Shown here one piece after another: positions 26,493 to 36,069 of a DNA stretch of 64,000 nt (the stretch's first letter is position 1; each line of letters opens with the position of its first letter). Source of the stretch: Archaeoglobales archaeon (GTDB lineage: Archaea > Halobacteriota > Archaeoglobi > Archaeoglobales > Archaeoglobaceae); NCBI GenBank assembly GCA_030055525.1, contig JASFYJ010000008.1, positions 22,905-86,904 on the forward strand, written 5' to 3'. The notes beneath the pieces were generated by a model. That model did no database searches, was not told the DNA's origin, and saw nothing but the letters and a program-made list of their open reading frames with translations. A program made the translations under genes and the position numbers.

Positions 26493-27412
26493 AATTTTAC
26501 CCTCTCAAATTGAACATACTCATCACCAACGACGAAGAGCATTTTCTTTGCTACACTTTGTGCTAATCTTACAGCTCGGGCTATCTCACTCGGCTTGAAC
26601 TCCTCGTCGTCAGCTATCGTAACGAGGTACTTAGAGTGAGGCAAATCTTCAATGTCTGCCACTTTTTCGTAGACCCTAAAATCACTTCCAAACTTAAATC
26701 CTGTTTTAACCACTAAACCTCTTCTTTTTAGATCTTTATAGACATCCAATTTTCTTTCAAAATCTTTTTCATGCTTTTTTGCGGCTTCAATTAACTCTTC
26801 AAGTGTTGCATTCCTCATTTTTAAGTATCCCAACTCCGCTAGATAGACGGATTCTATAAGGGAGAGTGTAACAAAATTTTTCCTCTCACTTCCATAGAAG
26901 TAGCGTTTGAATATCTCCTTGTTGTATACAACAACTCTGTCCGCCATTAGGTAGCCTTCGAAGCTTTCAAGATCTTCTGACTGCTCGCCATATGGTTGTA
27001 TAAGCGTAACCCGATAGTATGTCACCTCACTCTCCTCATCAACTACAGCAACAGTAAATTTATCAAAATTTTTGGATTTTTCTGCAATATCTTTAATTTT
27101 TATAGTTTTTCTTTCGGAAATTGGATAGTAAACCTTTCCAGCGATTAAATAATCCCCAGACACTCTTACATTGATTCCTCTATCTCTCAAGTCCTCATAA
27201 ACAAAGTACATTGTCTCAAAATTTTCAACTCTTTTGGCCCATCTTAAAAGTTCCTCAGTTTCAACGAAATGGTAGAGATAGTTCAACTGCAGATAAACAG
27301 CTTCGACTGGATGTAGCAGTATTTTATCTCCTACCTTCTGTCCAAACCCTCGATTTGTCAAATCTATTCTTGAGGGAATCACTGCAAAGTTTTCTCTAAG
27401 TTCAGCTTTCAT
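26489..27412 (-). CDS. endA: tRNA-splicing endonuclease, two-repeat type
   Basis: The 307-residue protein contains two copies of the endonuclease fold. The N-terminal half is the degraded, structural repeat; the C-terminal half has the catalytic triad Tyr (FRVYEK), His (DLPHSKYLV) and Lys (SVAKKMLF). This is the length and design of the homodimeric Archaeoglobus enzyme, which cuts bulge-helix-bulge motifs in pre-tRNA. A tRNA-Ser with such a motif lies at 42217. It sits between TatD and the NTPase with 4-nt overlaps on both sides. Confidence 0.94.
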   Translation of the reverse strand: MKAELRENFAVIPSRIDLTNRGFGQKVGDKILLHPVEAVYLQLNYLYHFVETEELLRWAKRVENFETMYFVYEDLRDRGINVRVSGDYLIAGKVYYPISERKTIKIKDIAEKSKNFDKFTVAVVDEESEVTYYRVTLIQPYGEQSEDLESFEGYLMADRVVVYNKEIFKRYFYGSERKNFVTLSLIESVYLAELGYLKMRNATLEELIEAAKKHEKDFERKLDVYKDLKRRGLVVKTGFKFGSDFRVYEKVADIEDLPHSKYLVTIADDEEFKPSEIARAVRLAQSVAKKMLFVVGDEYVQFERVKL

Positions 27413-28233
27413 AATTCCAGTTCTATGCCGTATATCTTTTCGATGTTTTCAACACATATCTTATACGCTATATCTTCTCCATATTTGCTGATGAGTTCTT
27501 TAACTTTTTTTGGAACAGTCTTAGGTCCCAGAACTGCTCCTGGCCTGTTTCTATCATCGATGTAGTCTGTTTCTACAAAAAATCTATCTCCCTGCGATGC
27601 AGCTTCGAGAACATTGTTACCACTTGCAATAACCGATGGAAAAATTCCGATTTCTTCGAAATCTTTTACCAAAGGTGGTGAGAAATGCTTAATTACTCTC
27701 TCTTTCTTCAATCCGGCTTTTTCTGCCATCTTCGCAATTTCTTCCATCCCCTCTCGGTTGTAGCTCTCTGTATGAAGTTGTATAGCACAGTCAACATCTT
27801 TCGCAATCTCAAACGCATGCATTAAAACTTCGTTGCTGAGTTTCCAAACCTTCTCGCTAACTTCGTAATGAGGTCTCCCGCTCTTGATCGCTACCGCTTT
27901 ACCTTCTGCTACATATTTTCCCGCAACTTCTAAAGCCTCTTTCATGATTTCTGCTGCTTTTTCAACCCCATATCTGCTTCCAAGCACTGTTATCTCTGCT
28001 GGATGAACACTCAGAACTGCATAAGTTTTTACGATATCGTTTGCCCTCTCTACAAGCCGTATATGCTCATCAAAAACAGCTGAGAAATCTTTTCCACTTT
28101 TTGGCACAACTTCGTAATGATGACACAAAAGTGAAACTAAAAATACGTGGGTACCTCCAGCTTCCTTAAACTCCTTAAGAGCTTTGAGTCTTAGATGGTT
28201 GTAGAGGTGCATATGGTTGTCAGTTATGATCAT
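27409..28233 (-). CDS. TatD-family metal-dependent hydrolase
   Basis: The 274-residue TIM-barrel amidohydrolase has the metal motif DNHMHL at residues 5-10, further histidines in [14 protein letters not shown] and VIKHFSPP, and the closing aspartate in FVETDYIDD. This is the archaeal TatD-related branch (COG1099). Relatives are nucleases or deacylases; the substrate here is unknown. It is the first gene of the TatD-endA-NTPase-radical SAM operon. Confidence 0.88.
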   Translation of the reverse strand: MIITDNHMHLYNHLRLKALKEFKEAGGTHVFLVSLLCHHYEVVPKSGKDFSAVFDEHIRLVERANDIVKTYAVLSVHPAEITVLGSRYGVEKAAEIMKEALEVAGKYVAEGKAVAIKSGRPHYEVSEKVWKLSNEVLMHAFEIAKDVDCAIQLHTESYNREGMEEIAKMAEKAGLKKERVIKHFSPPLVKDFEEIGIFPSVIASGNNVLEAASQGDRFFVETDYIDDRNRPGAVLGPKTVPKKVKELISKYGEDIAYKICVENIEKIYGIELEL

Positions 28234-28297
28234 CTAAAAGGATCATACCCGTGATGAATATAACTTTGCCGCAATTTAAATTGTATAAAGCCTAATT

Positions 28298-28726
28298 TCA
28301 TGTTTTTGATTTGGATCTTTGAGTAGCATCATCTATCATTGCCTTGACAAACATTGGATCTGAAACGCCCTTGATCAATGCTGAGCCAAGGTATTGTGCA
28401 GGAGTTGCAATAAGGATGTCCCCGTAGTTAAGAATTCTACCAATAAATCCTTGAAACACAGCATAGTTGGTTATCCATTCGTTTCTGATTTCCATGGTTC
28501 TTCTGGCAATCAGACCGTATTTTATGTAGATTCTAAGATTGCTGACAAAGTATTCAGAGCTTTTAACTCTTAGGTAAGCTACTAAAAAGAACAAAAGTCC
28601 TAAGATCGTCCAAAAAGTTAGTGTTCCTAGAAATAAAAGCCACCAATTAGATTTCCAACTCATTCTACCACTCCAAAGAGGGATTTCACCGTCAAAAAGT
28701 ACTAGATCTGCTGGAATTGACTGCAT
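28298..28726 (-). CDS. Membrane-anchored bacterial-type PH domain protein
   Basis: The 142-residue protein starts with a short polar part (DGEIPLWSGRMSWKSNW), has two hydrophobic helices (about 27-52) and then a PH-like domain with YFVSNLRIYIKYGLIARRTMEI and a closing segment on GDILIATP. This matches the bPH2/DUF304 family; function is unknown. The 64 nt up to the TatD gene and the 135 nt up to the MFS gene hold only AT-rich promoter-like sequence. Confidence 0.82.
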   Translation of the reverse strand: MQSIPADLVLFDGEIPLWSGRMSWKSNWWLLFLGTLTFWTILGLLFFLVAYLRVKSSEYFVSNLRIYIKYGLIARRTMEIRNEWITNYAVFQGFIGRILNYGDILIATPAQYLGSALIKGVSDPMFVKAMIDDATQRSKSKT

Positions 28727-28861
28727 ACTTTAATTTGTAGTTAAAAAAATATAAACTTTAGCTACACTTAATGAATCAAAGAGAGATTAGATGTAAGAAA
28801 GTCTACAAACGTTGTAAAAATTAGGTTACATATTTCCAACAAAAAATATAAAAATTATACT

Positions 28862-30046
28862 CTATTTTCTTTTTGGTGGTTCGAGTATCAACAAAGCAAA
28901 CATTCCTTGGATTGCAAAGAGCAATGCAGAAATTCCAAAGGCCGTCGTAAACCCAGAAGCTGTTGCTATTGGAGCAATTATAAATGGAGTGCTAATAAAA
29001 GCTCCAATGCATAGGAAAGTATTCAGCAATCCTGCAGCTCCTCCGATCCATTCTGGCTTCATCTTCTGATCGACTGCTGGAAGATATGCTGGTAAAGCCA
29101 TCCAGTGCGGAATTACTCCACCAGCCAAAAAACCGGCAAGCGTTATAGTAGCCCAGAGTATTGGAACACTACCTAAAATCCAACCAACATACACCAGTAC
29201 TGAAAAGCTAAGTGACAGCAAGATTATGTATAGTTTCACACCACCTGTTTTTGCACTTATTGCTGGAAAAACAAAAGATCCTATACAACCAGCCCATGTT
29301 ATCATTGCAACAATTGCACCAGCTGTTGCGACATCTATACCCTTCTCAAAAAATGCTGCTGTTGGAAACAACGCTTGGAAGGGTACCATCCCTGACATCG
29401 CAACAAAGGTCCCCAAGGCAGCACCCCAGATAGCCTTATTCTTTAAGGAATTCTTAGCACCTTCGATTACATTTGCTTTTGGAATAACAACTCCTGCAGG
29501 GGCGTCGCGAACAATTGCGACAAATAAAACTACTGCCAGAATTGTTAAAATCCCGCCAACCAGATTTAAACTACTCCAGCTCTGGAAAAAGGGTGCCAGA
29601 GTCATACCCAACGATAACCATATCATCATTGCAGTCATATATAATCCAGTTGCAAGCCCTACCTGTTGCGGTGGGAACCAAGCGTTTATAAGCTTTGGTA
29701 GGTTCACCAGCGCTGTACCTAAACCAATGCCGACCAAAATCTGTGCAACGATAAGTGCAGAATACTCAATGCTGAAAGCTTTCAGTAACGTTCCAAAGGC
29801 TGTAATCAAAGCACCGGCAGTTGCCGTCATTCTAACTCCAATTTTATCTGCAACTATTCCCGAAGGGAACGCTAGTATTCCTGCTACAAGCCATGGTAGA
29901 GTGAAGCATATAGAATACTGCGTCTGATCCATCTGGTACAATTCCATCAATAAAACAGCCAGTGTACCCATCGCATACCAGGAAAAGAACAACGCACCAA
30001 AGAGCGTCCACGCAACAGCCAGTATAAACCACTTATAAGCCGGCAA
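28862..30046 (-). CDS. MFS transporter (OFA/nitrate-nitrite-porter-like)
   Basis: The protein has about 394 residues and twelve hydrophobic helices. The start and loop motifs (AYKWFILAVAWTLFGALFFSWYAMG in part, GIVADKIGVRMT) place it in the major facilitator superfamily near oxalate/formate or nitrate porters; the substrate is uncertain. The open frame extends to 30070, but a strong Shine-Dalgarno GGAGGTGAT (30051-30059) lies inside that extension, so I choose the TTG at 30046, four nucleotides after it. Confidence 0.82.
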   Translation of the reverse strand: MPAYKWFILAVAWTLFGALFFSWYAMGTLAVLLMELYQMDQTQYSICFTLPWLVAGILAFPSGIVADKIGVRMTATAGALITAFGTLLKAFSIEYSALIVAQILVGIGLGTALVNLPKLINAWFPPQQVGLATGLYMTAMMIWLSLGMTLAPFFQSWSSLNLVGGILTILAVVLFVAIVRDAPAGVVIPKANVIEGAKNSLKNKAIWGAALGTFVAMSGMVPFQALFPTAAFFEKGIDVATAGAIVAMITWAGCIGSFVFPAISAKTGGVKLYIILLSLSFSVLVYVGWILGSVPILWATITLAGFLAGGVIPHWMALPAYLPAVDQKMKPEWIGGAAGLLNTFLCIGAFISTPFIIAPIATASGFTTAFGISALLFAIQGMFALLILEPPKRK

Positions 30047-30150
30047 CAGAATCACCTCCGATAAGCACAAAAAATAGATTATACCGAGAAAATAAAATTT
30101 GTTATGAATCGATTCACAACAAACTCCTTTTAGTTCTTGTAAGAAAATCT

Positions 30151-31899
30151 TTACTTTTTTCTACTGATAAAAAATTTTCCGAGGATGTAAGTAGCAACAA
30201 AACTGAGTGTAAACATGAAAACTTTTTGATAATCAACTTCCAAAGCCTGAGCTTCCGAACCATAGTTTAAAGTTTGGGTAGTGTTTTCTGGTTGTAAAAC
30301 TGCTGTAGTGGGTGTTGGGGTGGTAAAAGATGTTGATGGCTTTTCATAGGAAGTGTTCACTGGTATCTCGACTACTATCGTGTTATCCGTTTCGTTTTGA
30401 ACGCTACTGGATGTTTTGGCTTCTACGTTAACGTAGCTCTTATATGATTTTGTTAGAAGGGTTTTCCCGTCTTTATCAAAAACGTTAGCTTTTCTAATCT
30501 CCAAAACCGCTTCACCCTCATTTTTTGCTTCTGCCGATATTCCTAGAATTTTAAGATTTTCTGCTGTTTTAAACTGGTTCTTCTGATCAACAACGAAAAC
30601 TTTGATGTAGTCTGATGAAAGAGAACTATCTACAAGCGTGGCCCAGTTTGGAAGGCTTATCGAGCTGAAATCAACGATACCACTCGGTGAGGAGTATATG
30701 ATGAGTTCAAAGGCTGAAACACCTCTGCTAGAATTTAGAATAACCTCAAAGCTCATTTTCGACTCTACTTGAGTGCTGTATCCTACTGGAACGATGTATA
30801 TTTCAGCATCTAATCCAAGAGGTTTTGTTATTGCTATTTTCTTACTGAAAATTACGTCATCTTGTGCTTGAAGTATTTTCGCATATTCTTCTTCAGGTTT
30901 CAAGTCATAATGCCTCTGCACGAGTTCTGGAAGAGGTATGGTACTTGTTAGGCCTGTATCTCTCACATAGATCTCGTAATCCCCTTCAAGCAATGCCGAG
31001 GTCTCGAAAATAACTTTAGCATAGCCGTTTTCGTCAATTAGAGCCTTCTTGTAAGTGACAAAATTTTTACTTACAAGCGTTACGTATATTCCCTCGTATT
31101 CATAGTCGTACTTTCTGTTCGTCTGTATATCCACGACCAGCTGATCTCCTTTGATGACACTGTCTTTTACAAAAACATCAAATCTCGGTTTTTTTATCTC
31201 TACAACTTTAACGAATTTGTCCCACTCCTTCGAACCAATAGTAAGCTTTACCTCCAGTAGATAAGAACCTGGCTGAAGCGTACTTGATATATCCCCGCTC
31301 TTCTCATACCATTGTCTGAGGTTAACCACGAATTCTCCATCATATTTGTAATCTCCGCTCTTTGAAAATTCATCTATTGATTTTTCTACGAGAATGTAAT
31401 CTATGTTGTTTCCTCTTAGCCTTAAACTTGCATATCCTTTGTTTGCCGTTTCTAAACTAACAGAAATTTTCGTTTTTCCCTGGTAAACGAATTCGGGTAT
31501 ATTTACGCTGACTATCTTTGGCTTAACAACTCTGAAATCTTTGAACCTCTCCACAGTACCTACCTCATATATATTGACCTTTATATGGTAAACTCCCTCC
31601 GGCCAATCTTCCGGAATTTTAAAATCCCATTCACTTTTGCCACAAGCCTCATCTATATTCTTAGGTGTTTCGGAATTATTTTTGCACAGCAACTTACCTT
31701 CTACAGGACCTGTAATAAAAATGGCTAGAGGGTACTTAGTTCGTTCCACCATTATAACCCGAATTTTTACAGGATCGCCAAGGTTTACGTAATTTACAAG
31801 GTTTCCCTTGGAATCTACAACATCAATATACACCTGCGGCTGAGCCGCAGCGGTTGTAACAACTATGATAGTGATGATCAGACATGCAAGGAGTCTCAT
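30151..31899 (-). CDS. Surface-anchored multi-Ig protein with cohesin-like module
   Basis: The 582-residue protein has a signal peptide (1-20), several beta-sandwich repeats (about 22-125, 126-235, 238-315), a cohesin-like module (about 365-493), a Ser/Thr/Pro-rich linker (498-548) and a C-terminal transmembrane anchor (558-577) ending in SRKK. Cohesin-type features are SFEVILNSSRGVSAFELIIYSS, the LKILGISAEAKNEGEAVLEI strand pair and the final NVFDKDGK turn. The anchored, linker-separated layout points to the cell envelope. No dockerin is seen in the window. Confidence 0.7.
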   Translation of the reverse strand: MRLLACLIITIIVVTTAAAQPQVYIDVVDSKGNLVNYVNLGDPVKIRVIMVERTKYPLAIFITGPVEGKLLCKNNSETPKNIDEACGKSEWDFKIPEDWPEGVYHIKVNIYEVGTVERFKDFRVVKPKIVSVNIPEFVYQGKTKISVSLETANKGYASLRLRGNNIDYILVEKSIDEFSKSGDYKYDGEFVVNLRQWYEKSGDISSTLQPGSYLLEVKLTIGSKEWDKFVKVVEIKKPRFDVFVKDSVIKGDQLVVDIQTNRKYDYEYEGIYVTLVSKNFVTYKKALIDENGYAKVIFETSALLEGDYEIYVRDTGLTSTIPLPELVQRHYDLKPEEEYAKILQAQDDVIFSKKIAITKPLGLDAEIYIVPVGYSTQVESKMSFEVILNSSRGVSAFELIIYSSPSGIVDFSSISLPNWATLVDSSLSSDYIKVFVVDQKNQFKTAENLKILGISAEAKNEGEAVLEIRKANVFDKDGKTLLTKSYKSYVNVEAKTSSSVQNETDNTIVVEIPVNTSYEKPSTSFTTPTPTTAVLQPENTTQTLNYGSEAQALEVDYQKVFMFTLSFVATYILGKFFISRKK

Positions 31900-32014
31900 A
31901 AATCCCGGAATGTCTGAAAAACTTAAATTTAACCTTCAAAATAGAAATTACAGCAGACAACTCAGAAATGTACAAGAATTTTATTCAATTTTGATGATGA
32001 ATTTGATACAAAAA

Positions 32015-32024
32015 GTTAAAATAC
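32015..32024 (+). promoter_or_regulatory. TATA-like box of the deoxyhypusine synthase gene
   Basis: GTTAAAATAC lies with its centre about 27 nt before the ATG at 32047, and no Shine-Dalgarno is seen, which fits a leaderless message. The rest of 31900-32046 holds nothing recognisable. Confidence 0.5.
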
Positions 32025-32046
32025 GCACTTCTGTTTTAAAGCCAAC

Positions 32047-33042
32047 ATGATCCCTACAAATCCCGTAGATGTTAAAGATCGTAAGATCTCAGAATTACTT
32101 AATGCCATGTCTAAAACTGGATTTCAGGGAAGAAAACTTGGTGAGGCTTTTAGAATATGGACAGAAATGCTGAAAGAGGAGGAAATTACAATTTTGATGG
32201 GGCTAAGCGGAGCGATGGTACCAGCAGGTATGAGAAAGATACTGTCGTGGCTAATAAAAAACAGGTACGTAGATGTCCTCGTTTCAACGGGAGCGAATAT
32301 ATTTCATGATATCCACGAAGCTTTAGGTTTCAAGCATTATCTTGGCAATGAAGCTGTGGATGATTATGCTCTATTCAAAGAGGGCATAGACAGAATTTAC
32401 GATGTTTTTGCGTTTGAAAAAGAGTTTAACCAGCTTGATTTCTTAATAGCAGATGTTTTCTCTAACTTTGAAGGAGTTCTATCTTCTAGGGAGTTTTTTG
32501 AAGAGTTAGCGAAGATTATCTCAAAGAAAGCAAAAGAAAAAGATTCTATACTGATCTCGGCTTACGAAAAAGGTGTTCCTATATTTTGCCCAGCAATTGC
32601 AGATAGTTCCATTGGCATTGGAGGGGCGGTAGCAAAAAGAAGGCTAATAATCGACACCATTAAAGATGTTGAAGAGCTAACAGAGATAGTTGCAAAATCC
32701 AAGAAAACAGGTGTAGTGTATATAGGCGGAGGAGTGCCCAAGAATTTCATACAACAGACAGAAATCGTAGCGAAGCTAAAAGGCTGGGAAGTTAATGGTC
32801 ACGAATACGCAATACAGATAACTACGGACAATCCACAATTTGGAGGGTTAAGTGGTTGCACGTTTGAGGAGGGTGTCAGCTGGGGAAAAATAAACTACAA
32901 CGCAAAGAAGGTCCAAGTCAATGTAGATGCCACAATAGCGTTGCCACTTTTATCTCACGGATTGTTGGATGTTAAAAGGATAAGCTACCCTATTTTTGAA
33001 TGGAGAGATGGGCTGAGTATAAAATACACTCATAGCAACTAA
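32047..33042 (+). CDS. dys: Deoxyhypusine synthase
   Basis: The 331-residue enzyme transfers the aminobutyl group of spermidine to a lysine of aIF5A. Motifs are LGLSGAMVPAGMRKIL-type (MGLSGAMVPAGM here), STGANIFHDIHEA, the GGGVPKNFIQQ NAD site and SWGKI, which contains the catalytic lysine. Length agrees with archaeal DHS. It is a single gene behind its own promoter; downstream lies the G-rich tract before the MFS gene. Confidence 0.95.
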   Translation: MIPTNPVDVKDRKISELLNAMSKTGFQGRKLGEAFRIWTEMLKEEEITILMGLSGAMVPAGMRKILSWLIKNRYVDVLVSTGANIFHDIHEALGFKHYLGNEAVDDYALFKEGIDRIYDVFAFEKEFNQLDFLIADVFSNFEGVLSSREFFEELAKIISKKAKEKDSILISAYEKGVPIFCPAIADSSIGIGGAVAKRRLIIDTIKDVEELTEIVAKSKKTGVVYIGGGVPKNFIQQTEIVAKLKGWEVNGHEYAIQITTDNPQFGGLSGCTFEEGVSWGKINYNAKKVQVNVDATIALPLLSHGLLDVKRISYPIFEWRDGLSIKYTHSN

Positions 33043-33126
33043 ATTTTTATTTCTAATTTCTTATTTTTTAGGCGTCGAATTTAAATATAGGAACCCATTC
33101 AACCAGATCAAATACAAAAGTTGGAT

Positions 33127-33150
33127 GGGTGGGTGGGGGAGGGGGTGGGG
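33127..33150 (+). other. G-quadruplex-type tract
   Basis: Five runs of three to five guanines separated by single bases occur here (pattern G3-T-G3-T-G5-A-G5-T-G4), and another G4 run follows at 33155-33158. Such dense runs are otherwise absent from this AT-rich window. It lies about 60 nt before the MFS start and downstream of a TATA-like stretch (TTTAAATATA, about 33079-33089), so it would be in the 5' leader. The remainder of 33043-33208 holds nothing else. Confidence 0.75.
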
Positions 33151-33208
33151 ATGAGGGGAAAATTTCAAAATTAGCTGTTTTGACCTAGACAGATCCTTAA
33201 GAAATTTC

Positions 33209-34474
33209 ATGCTTGAAGGGGCCTTTTCACAAGTAACTTACTCGCTAATTACGACAACAATCGTCAGCTCTTATCTTGCCATTCTTTCTGCTCCAACAAC
33301 CTTATTAGGACTAATCTTGGCGATCCCTAACCTTACGACTGTAATGCAAATCATCTTCGCAAATTATGTCGAGAGAAACAGCAGAAGGAGAATAGCAGTA
33401 TTTGCGAGTTCCTTAGCAAAACTATCCATTATAGTGATGTTGCTCTCAACCTTCATCGATGCTTCTTCTGCAGTGATACTTTTTGCTTTGTCTTATCTAG
33501 TTTTTAACATTTTTGAAGACGTTTTGACTGTAAGTTGGAGTTCTTGGACACAGGACATACTACATAAAGGAAAAAGAGGAGAGCTACTATCAAAAAGGCT
33601 ATCATTTGGTAAAATGGTAGGCCTTCCAATTTTAGCCATACAGACGATCCTGTTCCACTTGCTCGGTGATAGGGCCTTTTCCTTATTATTTCTCATGGCT
33701 TTTCTTTTTGGGGTTACCAGTGTTTATTTCCTACACTCTATGAACGACGTAAGATCCAGCAGAATTGGAGAAGGCAGTATACTTGAACCACTAAAAAACA
33801 GGAATTTTGTAATGTGGGTGTTATTAAACTCGATCTTCTGGTTTTCATTGAGCGCTTCGAGGGGCTTTTTCGCTTTATTCGTTCTGAATGTGCTAAATTA
33901 CTCACTTTGGTTCCTAATATATCTAACACTCGTAGCGCACGCGTCCACTATCTACTCTCTAAAGATTGCAGGAAAAATATCAGACTACTTTGGAAACAAA
34001 CCACTGTTTGCAATAATTATTATAACGTTCCTGCTGTCCATAATCATGTTTACTATCTCACCACTGGTTTTTCCAGCGTTGACCCTAACCTTAGCATACG
34101 CTCTGCATGGCTTCTACACCTCTGCCCCAACCATCTCATTTATGAATGCTATAGCAGACATGACCTACAAAAAACATTCCTCTCAATTTTACGCCATAGG
34201 AAACTGGATAGTAGATTCATTCTCAGCTGTAGGCTGCATAGTTGGTGGGATAATCTTGTACACAACTTCTAATCTAGGGATCAGTTCCTATCTTATCCTA
34301 TTTTCGTTATCATTTGTAGTTTCACTTTCTGCGCTAGTTCTCTTGAAATTCTACTTCGAGTTCGCTCAGCCTGTGTCAGCATCGATCTTCAGCTTACCTA
34401 GAATAATTTACGAAGAAATCCAAATAAGAATAGATTTCAGAAAGGCAACTAGAACTACAGTAAAATCCAACTAG
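33209..34474 (+). CDS. MFS transporter
   Basis: The 421-residue protein has about twelve hydrophobic helices of the major facilitator fold. The N-terminal LEGAFSQVTYSLITTTIVSSYL resembles the first helix of archaeal MFS proteins. The substrate cannot be told. The frame stays open upstream to 33155 and reads plausibly as protein (ISCFDLDRSLRNF), but no ATG, GTG or TTG lies there, so the true start might be a rare codon or the ATG used here. Downstream it converges on the Cys-cluster gene. Confidence 0.8.
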   Translation: MLEGAFSQVTYSLITTTIVSSYLAILSAPTTLLGLILAIPNLTTVMQIIFANYVERNSRRRIAVFASSLAKLSIIVMLLSTFIDASSAVILFALSYLVFNIFEDVLTVSWSSWTQDILHKGKRGELLSKRLSFGKMVGLPILAIQTILFHLLGDRAFSLLFLMAFLFGVTSVYFLHSMNDVRSSRIGEGSILEPLKNRNFVMWVLLNSIFWFSLSASRGFFALFVLNVLNYSLWFLIYLTLVAHASTIYSLKIAGKISDYFGNKPLFAIIIITFLLSIIMFTISPLVFPALTLTLAYALHGFYTSAPTISFMNAIADMTYKKHSSQFYAIGNWIVDSFSAVGCIVGGIILYTTSNLGISSYLILFSLSFVVSLSALVLLKFYFEFAQPVSASIFSLPRIIYEEIQIRIDFRKATRTTVKSN

Positions 34475-34483
34475 TTTTATATT

Positions 34484-34960
34484 TTATTCTTTTAATTTTA
34501 GGGTTATTTCAGCAACCTTCACAGTGTCGGGCTCCTCTATCTTTAATATCTCCCTTAAACTACGCTCGTCTAAATCCATTATTAGCTGCACTATGTTCTC
34601 AACAGCTACTCTAAACTGTTCTCTATATGCCTTTTTGTCTTTTTTAAGGTATGCAACGAGTGGGCAGATCTTCTCCAGCTTCAAATATATCTCCAACATG
34701 TCTCCCTTTAAGTCAAATGTAAAAGGTCCAGCAACGCACGTTTCAGGTTTTATAGTGTGAATTGAGCATTTTCCGTTATCAAAAAAGATACAAAAACCGT
34801 CTTCTTTGGATTTTGGATGCATATACTTCTCGAAAGCTATCTTTTCAATGTCTATTCCATTTTCGAGTAAAATCGCAAGTCTTCTCCTTGAAAGTGGAGG
34901 GTTTGCATCCTTGCAGCATTGTCCTCCACATTTTGAGCAGATTTCGATAAAATCGATCAT
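34484..34960 (-). CDS. YkgJ-family cysteine-cluster protein
   Basis: The 158-residue protein carries the zinc/iron-chelating pattern of YkgJ (COG0727): CSKCGGQCCKD at about residues 8-18, CIFFDNGKCSIHTIKPETCV in the centre and a last Cys in KICPLV. This family is thought to hold a Fe-S cluster or zinc; function is unknown. Its ATG overlaps the stop of the GCS2-type gene by 4 nt, so it belongs to the ligase-gene run. Confidence 0.88.
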   Translation of the reverse strand: MIDFIEICSKCGGQCCKDANPPLSRRRLAILLENGIDIEKIAFEKYMHPKSKEDGFCIFFDNGKCSIHTIKPETCVAGPFTFDLKGDMLEIYLKLEKICPLVAYLKKDKKAYREQFRVAVENIVQLIMDLDERSLREILKIEEPDTVKVAEITLKLKE

Positions 34961-36060
34961 CGAAACACCTCATTTTTTTCGAGACATTTTGATAATTTTT
35001 CACACATTTTAATTATCTCTTCCTTCGAAAAATCTTTTAAATTTTCTAAGATTCTCTCACCCAAGCTGCCATGCTCTATTCTTTCACCCAAAACGCTTAT
35101 ATACTTCTTTTCCTCATCATCAGCGTTTTCATATGCTTTTTTAAGTAAATTCCTCAATTCCACCTTCATTTTCTTTGTTCCGTTAACCATCGCATCGTCC
35201 AACTTCTTTTTTAGCTCCAACTCGTTAATTTCATCTAAATTGGAATTTAGAATTGATTTTATAAAAGCTGAAATAGCTACATCACTTTTTATGCATTCTT
35301 GCTCATCCATGGCTTTTATCTCGATGCAATTTCTAGTAAAGCGGAAGATAATTCCTCTCGAATTTACCCACTCATGGCATAGAACTTCAGCGTTCCTCGA
35401 TTTCAATTCGGCGTAGATCTTTTCAAGTATGTACATGTATTCCTGAAGATTGCTAACTTTTTCAGGTATTACGTCGTTGCAAATTACGGGTATTTTTATT
35501 TGATTTATTCTATAAAAATAGATCCTCGAATCTACGTAAAACTTTCTACCTTCGCATATTGGTGAAGATGATGCTATCGCCACTAGGTATGGAAGCAGAA
35601 CTCTTAGCTTATTGTGCATCTCTATCGCCTCTTTTTCATTTTTGAATGATAAATTCAACTGAAAACTCTGAATATTTAGCCAGCCGTGCTGTTTTATATC
35701 GAAAAGCCTGTCGTACGCTTCGTAGATTTTTCTATCCCTATGATCCCATACGTAGGCGTTTTTAAGCTCGAGAAGAGGATGCATTCCTAATCCGAGGAGT
35801 TTATACCCATCCAAGTAACTCAGAAGTTCCTCAACGCCTTCTTGCATAACTTCTTCAAACTCTAAAAAACTAGTAAAAGGTTTGCTTGGCTTCAACTCTA
35901 TCACATGTTTCTGCAGTTCTTTTCCTACCACTACTCCCGAATTCTTAAGTTTTGCCTCATTAGCTATTCGACCTCGAATTTTCTTTATTATCTTATCTGC
36001 AATCGGCTGTGGTTCGAAGTATTCGTTATTTATAGAAAACTCATGCTCCGGACCGATCAT
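34957..36060 (-). CDS. GCS2-family glutamate-cysteine ligase-like enzyme
   Basis: The 367-residue protein starts with GPEHEFSINNEYFEPQP, the acidic metal-binding opening of the GCS2 (glutamate-cysteine ligase type 2) fold, and continues with GLGMHPLLEL, NIQSFQLNLSF and a late GIIFRFTRNCIEIKAMDEQE, all family-like. Members join an amino acid to the gamma carboxyl of glutamate with ATP. The substrate here is open. It lies 9 nt after the ATP-grasp gene and overlaps the YkgJ gene. Confidence 0.85.
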   Translation of the reverse strand: MIGPEHEFSINNEYFEPQPIADKIIKKIRGRIANEAKLKNSGVVVGKELQKHVIELKPSKPFTSFLEFEEVMQEGVEELLSYLDGYKLLGLGMHPLLELKNAYVWDHRDRKIYEAYDRLFDIKQHGWLNIQSFQLNLSFKNEKEAIEMHNKLRVLLPYLVAIASSSPICEGRKFYVDSRIYFYRINQIKIPVICNDVIPEKVSNLQEYMYILEKIYAELKSRNAEVLCHEWVNSRGIIFRFTRNCIEIKAMDEQECIKSDVAISAFIKSILNSNLDEINELELKKKLDDAMVNGTKKMKVELRNLLKKAYENADDEEKKYISVLGERIEHGSLGERILENLKDFSKEEIIKMCEKLSKCLEKNEVFR

Positions 36061-36069
36061 TTTCTCGCC

